This document shows, in pieces, positions 17,901 to 26,876 of a DNA stretch of 64,000 bases (position 1 is the stretch's first letter; every line of letters starts with the position of its first letter). The notes beneath the pieces were generated by a model that had not been told where the DNA came from, did no database searches, and saw only the letters and a list, made by a program, of their open reading frames with translations. The stretch is from JBBROS01 sp963752225 (GTDB lineage Bacteria; Pseudomonadota; Alphaproteobacteria; Acetobacterales; Acetobacteraceae): the NCBI GenBank assembly GCA_963752225.1, contig CAVVXS010000009.1, positions 744,001-808,000 of the forward strand, in the 5' to 3' direction. The position numbers were made by a program, and so were the translations under genes.

Positions 17901-19664
17901 GTCACGGTCGCCGACGCGGCTGCTTACACCTACATTCCAGGCTACCAGAGCACGCAAATCATCGCCGGGTCAGGCTCCGGCGGCCTGGACGTGACCGCCG
18001 GGATCGACGGGGAGAGCTTCGCCTTCGGCGACGGCTCGGAGACCCTGACCAGCGCCTACTCGGGAATCACAATTACAGAGACCACCTTGTCGGCACTCCA
18101 GATTGAGGACTCCGGCGTTGGAACGCACGTCGAAGGGGGCGCGAACGGGTTCGTCTACGACGGTTCCCAGAGCCAGGGCAGCCAGACCATCACCACGCAG
18201 GTTGGAGCGACAAACTCTATCACCCTGGGCAGCGGCTCGACCATGATCACCTCGGCGGGGACAGATAACATCGCCGTCGGTGCCGCCTTTGCCTCCATCA
18301 CTGCCTCCGGATCTTTTACAGTTTCCGAGGCGGGCGGCTCCATCCATATCACTGAAACGGGAGCTAGCACAGCTTCGGGCACAGTCTCAGGCGGCACGGC
18401 CACGGTCACTGGAACTCCGGGCGGCCTGAGGATCAACGGCAGCAGTGCCTCCGTCACCATGAGCGCGGGGACAGGAACAGTTGCCTTGTCCGGAGGCGGA
18501 AGTTCGATCACTGGCGGCTCCGGCATCCTGAGCGTCATGGACGCAGGAAGCGCCAACATCATCGTAGGCGGCTTGGGCGGCCTGGTCCTCTCCGCGTCTT
18601 CGAACGTGGGAGGTGAGGTGGTTTCGACGACCGAAGGGTCGACGAACACGATCACCCTGGGAACAGGATCCGACACGCTGATCTCGGCCGGAACGGACAC
18701 GATTAACGTCGGGGCCGCCGCAGCCGTCGTAACCGCCTCTGGCACGTTCACGATCACGGAGACTACGGGTAGTGTGCAGGTGACCAAGACGGGCGGCACT
18801 GCCGCCTCAGCCACGGTCTCGGGCGGGCTAGTTACCATTACAGGGGCCGCGAACTCGGCCGGTCTGAACATCAGCACCTCGGCAACAGGAGTGGGAACCC
18901 ACATCACCCTTGGTCTGGGCAACGACTCCGTGACGACCCTAGGTCCAACCACCCTGGTCGGCGGCAGCGGCCTGATGGTGTTCACTGGTCATGCCAACGC
19001 CGTCGTCACAGACGGTCTGGGTGGCGAGCAGGTGCAGATGGGAAGTGGGAACACCCAGTTCACAACGATGGCAGGCACCCACAACACCCTGAACCTGGGA
19101 TCCGGTACCCAAGTCGTAAACAGCGCAGGTAACGACAGCATCTACGCAGGCTCCGGGGCGGTTACCGTCGACGGCTCGATCGGAGCGATCCTGATATACG
19201 CCAGCACGGGGGCCCTGACCTTCCAGGGCGGATCCGGCAGCAGCACCGTGCACGGAAAGACGTCTAGCGGAGGGGCGATGAGCATTCTCGGAGGCTCCGG
19301 CTCTATGATTGTCACCGGAGGATCGGGGAACGATACGCTGGTTGCCGGGGCGGGAAACATGGGTTTCACAGAGGGCAATGGAGCGGCGACGGCCCAGTTC
19401 GGTTCGGGCCATGCCACGGTCACAGGCGGGACTGGTGTCGACGTCTATAGCCTTATCTCCGGCTCCAGCACCGGTTCGGGGGTCATCAATGGGTTCAAGG
19501 TCGGCACGGACCACCTGCATCTGGTCGGGTTCGGTCCCTCCGAGGCACAGAACGCTTTGGCTAACGAGACGGTCTCTGGAGGGAGCACCACGCTGGGGTT
19601 CACAGGAGGCGAGCACATTATCCTCAACGGGGTCACCGGGCTGACGGCCGCCTCATTCTCCTAG
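15000..19664 (+). CDS. very large repeat-rich secreted protein with N-terminal HExxH motif and RTX-like C-terminus
   Basis: 1554 residues. There is no Sec signal peptide. Near residue 100 lies GLAHECEHAID, an HExxH zinc-peptidase-like motif, with acidic residues in the helix about 30-40 residues later (TSEAIATISQE). From about residue 560 onward the protein is made of glycine/serine/threonine/asparagine-rich beta-roll-like repeats (SGNDTLVAGAG, GTDTINVGA, TLNLGSGTQVV). The C-terminal FKVGTDHLHLVGFG followed by LNGVTGLTAASFS closely resembles the uncleaved secretion signal of type I secretion substrates. Two copies of a 144-residue unit are visible around 18.2 and 18.6 kb. A GTG at 14997 adds one residue. 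No ABC exporter lies in the window. Likely a secreted adhesin or protease. Confidence 0.75.
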   Translation: MYDTPITPGMPFFSGIFANGNTPASLFAIINSSEYLVKQINYLNSIGMKVTADPELPYMDAHFVVGDPSSSAPPTIDVSASITSTQDIVEQYILVDGLAHECEHAIDNPILYGVEHPSDTENPISSLINDQYARITSEAIATISQEIVRKELVDNRATAAVASPGQMVDFNGEVVVVMSQHDKATVDLLVDSSSGSDVAAVDMIGLTNRDSPLTRSLVGSVAPYYATHAMASHVNPANLSEEIYYSKIIANVTWSEFLRNNYTPGVTQPTSITVANKLYPVGNTYTVQVNAGGNSLHLSALLFDLVNGDPSNGGINEEGSATREWVGDPSNGIPGVSLNAVEESDASGPAGTSNALPLIGSVIHPDIDDSQVDTTLSIGGIPEGNEYVTQSALYGSTEIDESFWDDQSNNVIAHTVTLHMADFPSGWQADNANIQQVKLLVDGSVDLQMATGDAAEYNANNTGKLSVSGLTDQQIASALQTQTDGLVDAVSGITYSQIEFRPGEDFRLLSPAPITGDDLTWLTTNSDGNQEFVPILSAAGTFSNNSPPSSLYALDSRDLIVGGSSSLNVYAAGDDTIFGGSGTETIQAATQATKIEYWGEGAAHIYDTTNENLHLGSGATTIYLQKGLQDPDISNVYNFDPSKDVIIPKGYTLSDLRQVVDPLSVWSIDAGDVSGAATEQDIQDALNQGFLSDGPDGYGYYPSPDPNAQPMYGTIPGTQTVGWYYWYSVDTPNTDNSFQFESGHNTINIVGDQPLLWTAFGYSGVNVDNMSGDMTVDGGSAGNLVDNGMSTSNLTVNETGGNDTIRAGTGDTTVTTGAGQSQIDLSAQASWALDMVNSGGADAITGGHGKLVASLNGGYIATQTDAQDTINLGSAGSSVYSLGQDVINGTTGNDTVTADGPATINGGTGQSFYTLQNDGLVLNSHGTDSVNADHGGTVTADGTSLYLEDVAEAQLTVQENAPGSLGTVTVADAAAYTYIPGYQSTQIIAGSGSGGLDVTAGIDGESFAFGDGSETLTSAYSGITITETTLSALQIEDSGVGTHVEGGANGFVYDGSQSQGSQTITTQVGATNSITLGSGSTMITSAGTDNIAVGAAFASITASGSFTVSEAGGSIHITETGASTASGTVSGGTATVTGTPGGLRINGSSASVTMSAGTGTVALSGGGSSITGGSGILSVMDAGSANIIVGGLGGLVLSASSNVGGEVVSTTEGSTNTITLGTGSDTLISAGTDTINVGAAAAVVTASGTFTITETTGSVQVTKTGGTAASATVSGGLVTITGAANSAGLNISTSATGVGTHITLGLGNDSVTTLGPTTLVGGSGLMVFTGHANAVVTDGLGGEQVQMGSGNTQFTTMAGTHNTLNLGSGTQVVNSAGNDSIYAGSGAVTVDGSIGAILIYASTGALTFQGGSGSSTVHGKTSSGGAMSILGGSGSMIVTGGSGNDTLVAGAGNMGFTEGNGAATAQFGSGHATVTGGTGVDVYSLISGSSTGSGVINGFKVGTDHLHLVGFGPSEAQNALANETVSGGSTTLGFTGGEHIILNGVTGLTAASFS

Positions 19665-19899
19665 GCGGACGACGATAAGGAAGAGCCGCCAGAACAGGAG
19701 ACAGTCGGGGCTTATTTCAAGTGTACGAGCCCTGGCCACTGACAAGTCGCAGGATACGGCGCCCATCAATATGAGACACGTCCTTTCTAGCTATTAGGAC
19801 CGGGTTGCGATTTAGCTTGCTTTCGTGTTGTTCGCGGTAGGTTCCCACGGTATAGTAGACTGAGACCGATCTAGTCTGCGCCGAAGGACCTACACGTTC

Positions 19900-21045
19900 A
19901 TGCTTGCTCCTCAGGCGGTCTCCGAAATTGAAGGCGGACGATCGAGGCCGTTTCGGGTTCTATGCTTAGATGGCGGCGGAATGCGTGGTGTCTACACGGC
20001 CGCCTATCTGGATTGCGTAGCCCGCGGGTTCGCGGTTCAGCGCGGAATTACAGCAGGCCTGGATGTCGGTGCGGCGTTCGACTTGGTGGTCGGCACCAGC
20101 ACGGGCGGCATGATCGGCTGTGCTCTGGTAGCTGGTCTGCCGCTGGAGTCCGTCATCCATCTCTACCGGGAAAGAGGCCCCGCCATCTTTCCCATGGCTA
20201 TGCCGAAACGCATTGTCGGCATATTGCCGCAGCTCTTCACTAGGCCAAAGGCCCTCGCCGCGGGTTCCGCTGCATTGCGCCAAGCCTTGCACGAACGCCT
20301 AGGCGACGAGACCATCGGGCAAGTCTACACCCGCCGCAAAATCGCATTGGCAATCACCGCGGTCGAGTTGAGCCAGCACCGGAGCTGGGTATTCAAGACC
20401 CGCCACCTCGCCGGTAGCACCGGGAGAGACGATGACTACTCATTGGTCGATGTCTGCATGGCGACAAGTGCGGCGCCGGTCTATCGTTCGCTGGCAGCAA
20501 TACGGCACACGTCTGGCCCGGAAGGCTACTACGTGTTCGCGGACGGCGGTTTGTGGGCCAACAACCCGGTCATGGTCGCGCTCGTTGAAGCTTTGCAAAT
20601 GGCGCCGATCGGCCGCCCCATCGAAATTTTTTCCCTAGGGACATGCCCCCTTCCGGCGGGCGAACAAGTACCGGTCGGCGGCCTGCACCGCGGATTCCCC
20701 GGCTGGCAATTCGGCAGCAAGGCGGCGAGCTTGTCGATCGCTGCCCAGGAGTTTGCCTTCGACAACATGGCGCGGATGCTTGCCTCGCGTCTTGGTCGGC
20801 CGTGCAGTCTGGTGAGATTCCCCCGGCAGGCATTCCCTGCGTCGCTGATGCCTTACTTGAGCCTCGATGAAACCAGGACCGTGGCGGTCGACGCTTTGGT
20901 CAATCAGGCGCTCAGCGACGCACAGATGACGAACAGCGTCTGCACAGAACCCACATCAACCGAGGGACCTCTTATCCGTTCCCTCTTCATGGACATGCCG
21001 GAGCGGACGGCGAACGACCTGGCTAAGGGTACAACGGATGTTTAA
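19900..21045 (+). CDS. capV: patatin-like phospholipase, CBASS effector (CapV type)
   Basis: 381 residues. The oxyanion motif is DGGGMRGVY, the nucleophile elbow is GTSTGG (Ser at about residue 67), and the catalytic Asp sits in ADGGLWANNPV (about residue 215). These are the marks of the bacterial patatin CapV, which is switched on by a cyclic dinucleotide and degrades membrane phospholipids, killing the infected cell. The identification as CBASS effector comes from the neighbours: a CD-NTase overlaps its 3' end (8 bases), then Cap2 and Cap3. The AT-rich 235 bases upstream probably hold the operon promoter. Confidence 0.9.
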   Translation: MLAPQAVSEIEGGRSRPFRVLCLDGGGMRGVYTAAYLDCVARGFAVQRGITAGLDVGAAFDLVVGTSTGGMIGCALVAGLPLESVIHLYRERGPAIFPMAMPKRIVGILPQLFTRPKALAAGSAALRQALHERLGDETIGQVYTRRKIALAITAVELSQHRSWVFKTRHLAGSTGRDDDYSLVDVCMATSAAPVYRSLAAIRHTSGPEGYYVFADGGLWANNPVMVALVEALQMAPIGRPIEIFSLGTCPLPAGEQVPVGGLHRGFPGWQFGSKAASLSIAAQEFAFDNMARMLASRLGRPCSLVRFPRQAFPASLMPYLSLDETRTVAVDALVNQALSDAQMTNSVCTEPTSTEGPLIRSLFMDMPERTANDLAKGTTDV

Positions 21046-22112
21046 CTGCTCTGAAGACCTGCTTGCCTACCATAACGACCGAATCACCCTCCCGCTTGCT
21101 GACCAGCGGGAGATGAGTGACCGACGTAACTCTAACCGCGATCGTGTCCGCCGTGACCTGCGGGACGAGTCCAAGCCATCAGTCCGGGAGTTCAAAAGCC
21201 AGGGCTCGTATGCGATGCGTACGATGACGCAGCATCCTGAGAACGACTACGACATCGACGATGGCGTCTACTTCGAGAAGTCCGCTTTGTCGTTTAAGGA
21301 ATGGGGAAATGAGCGCGCTGGATGCGCGGTGCATGGTACGTGATGCCGTTTGCGACGACGCGTTCTCCAGGCCGCCCGAGGTCCGAAACAACTGCGTACG
21401 CGTCTATTACAAGGCGGGCTATCACGTCGACATGCCGGTCTACAGACGGGTGGTGACCAAGAACATCCTTGGCCAGGATGTGATCCACCATGAACTCGCC
21501 TCGGCCGACTGGGTACGGTCTGACGCGCGAGATGTGACCGCATGGTTTGAAAAGGAGAACAACGCCCAGAGCCCGGACGAGACTAACGGCCGCCAGATGC
21601 GGCGCGTTGTTCGCCAGATCAAGATGTTTGCTCGCAGCCGGGACAGTTGGCGAGGCCAGATACTCAGCGGCTTCGGCATCACCAAGCTCGTGACAGAATG
21701 TTTCCGCGGCAACGCCGTCAGGGAGGATTTGGCGCTTTACGACACCATGAACGCAATCCGCAGCCGCCTCTACGGCAGCTTGGTGGTCAACCATCCTGTC
21801 ACACCGAATGCAACAATCACCAGATTGGTGGATGATCCTAAATCCAGGTTTCTCCGCGACAAGCTGGAATACGCCATCGGGGTCTTAGCGGTCCTCCATA
21901 GATCCGATTGCACGCGCAAGCAGGCATTGCATGCATGGGACACGCTGTTCAACTGCGACTGGTTTGAAGCTCGCTACGATGCCGAGAACGCGGCAAAGGC
22001 GGAAGCGCTGTCGAAGCCTGCGATCCTGACATCTGGCTTGCTCAAGAAAACCGGACAGGATGTCTCGGCGCAGCGATCGGTCCAGAAGTCGGGCGGTGGG
22101 GATTATGCATGA
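21038..22112 (+). CDS. CD-NTase (cyclic oligonucleotide synthase) of CBASS, frameshifted
   Basis: The nucleotidyltransferase core is present but split. The first frame from ATG 21038 encodes SQGSYAMRT and DYDIDDGVYF, the GS motif and the paired catalytic Asp residues. That frame then leaves the family pattern after KEWGNE. In the +1 frame the coding signal resumes at GEMSALDARCMVRDAV, followed by YYKAGYHVDMPVYR with the third catalytic Asp, and runs to the stop at 22112. Dropping one G from the four at 21303-21306 restores a single reading frame. As written, the enzyme would be inactive. It would otherwise make the cyclic nucleotide that activates the patatin. The start overlaps capV and the end overlaps cap2. 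Confidence 0.85.
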
Positions 22113-23928
22113 CGGAGGCCTAGCATTCAGGTCTCCCGAGCAGGATAAGGCCTTGCGCAGCGTGGAAGCTTGGCTGTCCACGCTGCCTGGGAAAGCGAGC
22201 CGTCTTTCGTCCGTCGAACTGCTGCGTTACGGGGCCTCCAGGCCCATTGCCGGATGGCGCATTACGGTGGAGTTCGATAGAACCGTTGGCGCCTTCTCGC
22301 TCGACCTCCTGGCCGACCGCGCGTTTCCAAATTCCCCGATCCGCATCGCCATAGTGAATAGACCTATAGGCGACAAGTGGCCCCATCTGGAGGAGGGAGA
22401 TGGTGTTCTCTGCCTTCTTCCAAATTCCGCCAGCATCGACATCGACGCCCCGGTAGAGGTGGTCAAGCACCAACTAGGCGAGGCCTGCAAGCTGATCGAA
22501 GCCTCGGTAGCTGGCATCAACCGCCAAGATTTTCTGTCGGAGATCAACTCCTATTGGACCCGCGGTCTTACCAGGAGTGAAACCAGGTTGTGTACTCTCG
22601 TCAGGGCGGCAGGACCGAGCCGCGTAGTGAGAGTCTGGCGAGGGAAGCAGTTCGACCTGGTCGCCGACGACGATGACACGTGCCTACGATGGCTGAGGCA
22701 CACCGGAGTGACAGCGGACGCCAAGAACCTCAGTGAGGGCCTTTTCTTCTGGATGGATCGGCCACCCTTTCCTGAAGAATATCCCAGCACCGGGGCGGAG
22801 CTGCGCATGATGGTGGCCGCGAGGTGCTCGGACGCGCTTGCGATGCTGGAAAGGCAGGTTGCACGAGACCCGGCCGACTTGGTCGCCCTGTTCGGGAGCG
22901 CGAACGCGAACGGGCTGACCATCCTTGGCACGACCATTACAGGGGGCGCCCGACCTCAGCATCCACGAGGTAAGCGCAGTGCTTCGAGTTCGGGCTTCAC
23001 TGGGCGGGCGATCCCGCCAGGCGTAGCCGTGACCCGCTATTTCGGGTCCGCCAAGGTACGCCGACGCCTCGTCACCCGGGTCGACCCATCCTGGATCCAC
23101 GGCCGGGACCTGGATACGGGAGCGCAGGTGCTCCGGAACATGAAGGTCGCCGTGCTAGGGTGCGGTTCGATAGGGGGCCCAATCGCCGTCCGCCTGGCAC
23201 AGGCTGGAGTGGGAAGTCTTTGGCTGGTCGACGGTGACCTATTGACTTCGTCGAACGTCGGTCGCCATCCACTCGGCGTGGCCAGGATCGACCGTTTTAA
23301 GGCGACCGGCTTGGCTAACGAACTCAGGACCCGGTTCCCGCACATGAGGCTGGTCGAGGGGATTGGCGACGATTGGATGCGGGTCCACGCAGAGCACCCG
23401 GATCTTCTCGGCTCGTGCGACCTCATCGTCGCGGCGATGGCGGACTGGACGGCGAACTCGATGCTCAATGAGTGGCACGTCAGGCAAAGACGCCGGAAAC
23501 CTATCCTCTATGCATGGACCGAGGCGCACGCCTGTGCTGGCCATGCGGTGCTGATCACCAACAAGGGGGGATGCCTCCGCTGCGGCTTCTCCTCGACCGG
23601 CACGCCTTTGCTGCGCGTTTGTGAGTGGCCTACGGAAACGCAGTCCCAGGAGCCGAGCTGCGGGGCAGTGTTCCAATCCTATGGACCAGTGGAAATGGCG
23701 CACTTGGAAGCGATAGCGTGCGAGATGGCCACTGACGCGCTGCTGTCTCCTCCATCCGCTTCAGCCCACCATATTTGGGCAGCCCGACGTTCGCTTTTGA
23801 CTTTGACCGGGGGGAACTGGAGCCGCGATTGGACTCTGCTACATCCAGAGCGTAGCGGCGGCGCGTTCATGGACCAGCGTTCCTGGTTTCTTGGACCGTG
23901 TCCAACCTGCGGCCCGACGCCATCGTGA
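22105..23928 (+). CDS. cap2: Cap2, E1/E2 fusion protein of type II CBASS
   Basis: 607 residues from ATG 22105. The N-terminal E2-like (ubiquitin-conjugating) domain has a candidate catalytic Cys in GDGVLCLLPNS (about residue 103). The C-terminal ThiF/E1 adenylation domain has VLGCGSIGGPIAVRLAQAG (nucleotide-binding, about residue 350), DGDLLTSSNVGRH, and Cys-containing loops (GGCLRCGF, CEWPTETQSQEPSCG) that include the likely E1 active-site Cys. Cap2 conjugates the CD-NTase C-terminus to a cell target and primes it. The ATG overlaps the CD-NTase stop by 8 bases, indicating translational coupling, and cap3 overlaps its stop. Confidence 0.9.
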   Translation: MHDGGLAFRSPEQDKALRSVEAWLSTLPGKASRLSSVELLRYGASRPIAGWRITVEFDRTVGAFSLDLLADRAFPNSPIRIAIVNRPIGDKWPHLEEGDGVLCLLPNSASIDIDAPVEVVKHQLGEACKLIEASVAGINRQDFLSEINSYWTRGLTRSETRLCTLVRAAGPSRVVRVWRGKQFDLVADDDDTCLRWLRHTGVTADAKNLSEGLFFWMDRPPFPEEYPSTGAELRMMVAARCSDALAMLERQVARDPADLVALFGSANANGLTILGTTITGGARPQHPRGKRSASSSGFTGRAIPPGVAVTRYFGSAKVRRRLVTRVDPSWIHGRDLDTGAQVLRNMKVAVLGCGSIGGPIAVRLAQAGVGSLWLVDGDLLTSSNVGRHPLGVARIDRFKATGLANELRTRFPHMRLVEGIGDDWMRVHAEHPDLLGSCDLIVAAMADWTANSMLNEWHVRQRRRKPILYAWTEAHACAGHAVLITNKGGCLRCGFSSTGTPLLRVCEWPTETQSQEPSCGAVFQSYGPVEMAHLEAIACEMATDALLSPPSASAHHIWAARRSLLTLTGGNWSRDWTLLHPERSGGAFMDQRSWFLGPCPTCGPTPS

Positions 23929-24407
23929 GCATGCGTTACCCAATTGGCGATACCGGTCAGGCATTAGTCATCCCAGACCACGTGATGCTTCACCTTGAGA
24001 AGCATCGGCAAACTCGTTGGTATCGTCGGGAGGCTGGTGGCCAGCTATTTTCTCGGCTGGAGGGCAACGATGTCACCATCGACCGTATAAGTGGCCCCAG
24101 GGCGAGTGACTGGCGGACGCGAACCTCGTTCCGACCGAACCGTGCGGTCGAACGGAAGGAGATACGTGATCAGTTCCGTGAGGGCTTCCATTTCGTTGGT
24201 GATTGGCACACTCACCCAGAGCTTCGACCTGAACCGTCTCAGACCGACCTGCACAGCATTGCAGAATGCGTCAGACGGTCAGTTCACGATCTGAACGGGT
24301 TCGCCCTGGTGATTGTCGGCCTCGCACCGTCGCCCAGGGGCTCCACGTGTCTTTGCACGACGGCGCCACAATGGCTGTTTTGGAAGCGTCATCCCCAGGG
24401 AAGATGA
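23925..24407 (+). CDS. cap3: Cap3, JAB/JAMM isopeptidase of type II CBASS
   Basis: About 160 residues. The JAMM zinc site is intact: Glu in RREAGGQLF (about residue 36), then HTHPELRPEPSQTD with the two His (about 95 and 97), the Ser and the Asp (about 108). Cap3 cleaves the CD-NTase conjugates made by Cap2. I placed the start at GTG 23925, whose last two bases are shared with the Cap2 stop (GTGA); ATG 23931 is nearly as good. The 3' end faces the tniQ gene of the transposition module 75 bases away. Confidence 0.9.
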   Translation: MSMRYPIGDTGQALVIPDHVMLHLEKHRQTRWYRREAGGQLFSRLEGNDVTIDRISGPRASDWRTRTSFRPNRAVERKEIRDQFREGFHFVGDWHTHPELRPEPSQTDLHSIAECVRRSVHDLNGFALVIVGLAPSPRGSTCLCTTAPQWLFWKRHPQGR

Positions 24408-24482
24408 GAGAACAAGCGGAGGGGAAGGTCTTTGCAGAGTGCTGAGGAGCAGAGACGGAAGCAAAGTTACCAGCATTTTGGA

Positions 24483-26798
24483 TCACCGCACCCGGCCGCC
24501 GTCCAAGCACCGGGCATGTTCCTCAAACGGCGCCAGCCGACCATCCGCACCGACACGGATGAACAGCCGCCGAACTCGCCCGTCCCGGCTCTCATACGAT
24601 GGCAGGGACCCGAGCATGGATGCCAGGTCGCCCCAGGGCACCAGCAGGAAGTCGGCCCGGCCAGCAAACCCCAGGGCCAGGAAGCCCCGAGCGGCCGAGG
24701 TCAGCTCCTCGCAATGCCGGGCGGCGATGAGGAACTCGTAGGTGCCCACAGTGCCCATGTTCCCAGCCGTCATCACCTGGATGACGGTGTCGGTGGCGCA
24801 GTCGCAGTACCGAGTGTACCGGCGGACTAGGTCTTCGCCGAACTCGCGCTTCAGAGCGCGCCCGACGGCATACATGAAACCCTCGCTGCCTGCCCGGTCC
24901 AGGCGCCGAGCACGGCCCAGGTCCGGCCGGAGCTTGCTGCGGCCGCTGACCAGAGCGCTCACATCAACACCGTCCAGGTCAGCCCGCCGGAACAGGAACT
25001 GCCGGGCACCCTCGACGGAAGGACCGGACACGGGCCGCGCGCCCGCCTTCACCAGGTGGGTGGCCGCCCACTTCCGGCCGAGCCCGTGCACGCGCGCGAA
25101 CTCCGCGCCGGTCACATACTCCCGCTGGAACGCCGCCAACGCCGCGTCAGTGACCCGGCGCCCAAACTCCATTGGGGAGTCCACCACCACCGTCGCGAGC
25201 AATCCCACCCGCACCCAATGGTAGGCGACCTCCTGCTTGACCCCGAGCTCACCGGCCGCTTCGGCCACCGACAGCGTGCGACCCTCAACCCGGGTCAACC
25301 CGGTGATGAAGCTGTCCACGTCGGACGACCGGAAACGGAAGCGCTGGAGACCACGGCCCTTGCGGGCCACACCGGCAGGCGTGAGGCGGCCTGCCCGGAT
25401 TGCTTGCAGCACATCCGTGGTGTCGAACCCGGGGATCGGCACCCGCCGGGCGATGGTAGCGATTGTGACACTGTCCGTCGGCACGGGCCGGTCCGGGGGA
25501 ACGCGGTCGGCAAGCTCCTGGAGCAATCCCTCGACCGACGTCACCGGGTAACGGACAGTGCCCGCGGCGTCAGCATCCGGAACCACCGACAGCATCCCGG
25601 CGTCCCGGAGTTTCTTCAGCGTCAACTTGCCTACCCCCAGGCGGCGCTGCACGTCGACGCCGGAGAGAAGGCCCGACCGCTGCTGAAGCAGCGCGTGCAC
25701 CCGGTCGGCACGCATCAGGCTTGCCGCACCCTTCCCGGTCGGCGGAACCAAATAGAGGTCGTGCGCGGCGGCAAGCAAGGCCAACCGATCATAGCCGATC
25801 CCGAGAGCCTCGGCGGCCTCGCTCCCCGTCATGTGCCGGTGACGCAGCTGATCGGCGGACCGGAACCGCCGCACCTGGTGGGCAGGCGTGGCGAGATCGG
25901 GCTGCTCGGCAACATAGCGGTGGAAAGCATTTCCCAGCACGGCGCCATACGGCTCCGAGGCGACGTCCCAGAGCCAGTGAGACAGGAAACCGAACTCCTT
26001 ACGGACGCCATACCGGCCGCGGCGCGCCCCTTGCCCGGCACGGAGCCGATCGAGCAGTCGGTGGAAACCCTGCGGCCACTCCTGGAGCGCCGCCCACCCC
26101 GCGTCCAGGATCCCGGCCATCTCCCCGGCATGCCTGCGGACGAACCGGATCGGACGGGGCGAGCGGTGATGGCCGCAGGCAATGGCGCCGAGGTGAAAAG
26201 CAGCGCGCAACACGTCACCCGGTGACAGCGGGACCAGGCCGGGCGGCTGCTGGCCGTCCAGGAGCGCCGTCAACCCGCGGACGCCCTCGAGTTCCACCGA
26301 CGGCACATGCTGCACGGGGGCGCCCCGCAGGTCGGCACGGCAATCGCGCCGCGCACACATGTGGACGCGGTCGGTGCGCCAGTTCACTCGGTGACCCGCC
26401 GGGCAATGCTCCAGCAGCCGGACGCCGTGCTTAGGACACACGGTGAGCACGCTCACGTCCCAAATGGCGCGGTGATGTGGACTGTCGCGCAGGCAGAGCG
26501 GGCAGTAACGGCGCTGGTCCAGCGACACGAACTCATGGTGCAGCCGGTGGCCAAGGATGGTGCAGGTCTTCGGATCGCCTGTGCCGTGGGCCAACCTGGC
26601 CAGGCATTCCCGGGTGATGCCGAACAGGTGGGCAAGGCGCCCTCCGAACTCGGAGGCGGGATCGACAAACGCCAGGGTTGCCAGGGAGGTGGTTGGTGGC
26701 CGGATCTGCCGCAGGAGCCGCATCGGGTTGCGGAACCGATAGCGTTCGGCGTTGCGCAGGACCAGGCTGGGAAGGCTCTCACCTGGCTCGGGAGGCAT
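24483..26798 (-). CDS. tniQ: TniQ/TnsD-like transposition protein
   Basis: 771 residues. The N-terminal third is a TniQ domain: MPPEPGESLPSLVLR, then the zinc-ribbon cysteines and histidines in RYCPLCLRDSPHH, VCPKHGVRLLEHC and CARRDC. The remaining about 500 residues contain several helix-turn-helix-like segments (AAEALGIGYDRLALL, DVQRRLGVGKLTLKKL, VAEAAGELGVKQEVAY, GAEFARVHGLGRKWAATHL), as expected for a DNA-binding target selector such as TnsD. Ordinary TniQ proteins are shorter. It is the last gene of the minus-strand module. A tiny 31-codon frame (26779-26874) sits between tniB and tniQ and overlaps the tniQ start. Confidence 0.88.
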   Translation of the reverse strand: MPPEPGESLPSLVLRNAERYRFRNPMRLLRQIRPPTTSLATLAFVDPASEFGGRLAHLFGITRECLARLAHGTGDPKTCTILGHRLHHEFVSLDQRRYCPLCLRDSPHHRAIWDVSVLTVCPKHGVRLLEHCPAGHRVNWRTDRVHMCARRDCRADLRGAPVQHVPSVELEGVRGLTALLDGQQPPGLVPLSPGDVLRAAFHLGAIACGHHRSPRPIRFVRRHAGEMAGILDAGWAALQEWPQGFHRLLDRLRAGQGARRGRYGVRKEFGFLSHWLWDVASEPYGAVLGNAFHRYVAEQPDLATPAHQVRRFRSADQLRHRHMTGSEAAEALGIGYDRLALLAAAHDLYLVPPTGKGAASLMRADRVHALLQQRSGLLSGVDVQRRLGVGKLTLKKLRDAGMLSVVPDADAAGTVRYPVTSVEGLLQELADRVPPDRPVPTDSVTIATIARRVPIPGFDTTDVLQAIRAGRLTPAGVARKGRGLQRFRFRSSDVDSFITGLTRVEGRTLSVAEAAGELGVKQEVAYHWVRVGLLATVVVDSPMEFGRRVTDAALAAFQREYVTGAEFARVHGLGRKWAATHLVKAGARPVSGPSVEGARQFLFRRADLDGVDVSALVSGRSKLRPDLGRARRLDRAGSEGFMYAVGRALKREFGEDLVRRYTRYCDCATDTVIQVMTAGNMGTVGTYEFLIAARHCEELTSAARGFLALGFAGRADFLLVPWGDLASMLGSLPSYESRDGRVRRLFIRVGADGRLAPFEEHARCLDGGRVR
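26214..26226. repeat. GTCACCNGGTGAC palindrome, copy 1 (C centre)
   Basis: Exact copy inside tniQ. One-mismatch relatives are at 25540-25552 (also in tniQ) and, with one base missing, near 27840. See the finding on this motif. Confidence 0.7.
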
Positions 26799-26876
26799 CG
26801 GTGCTGGCAGCGAGTACCTCGCGCGCAGCCTGCTGCTCCGCTGCGCCCGGCAGGCTGCCCATCATGCCGTCCATGA

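Noticed and set aside
21261..21300. Programmed +1 ribosomal frameshift in the CD-NTase gene
   Set aside because: No in-frame stop with a known +1 slip site lies at the switch; a one-base change in the G4 run is a simpler explanation.
26779..26874. 31-codon frame between tniB and tniQ as a separate gene
   Set aside because: Overlaps the tniQ start, has no clear ribosome-binding site and no recognisable sequence; more likely incidental.
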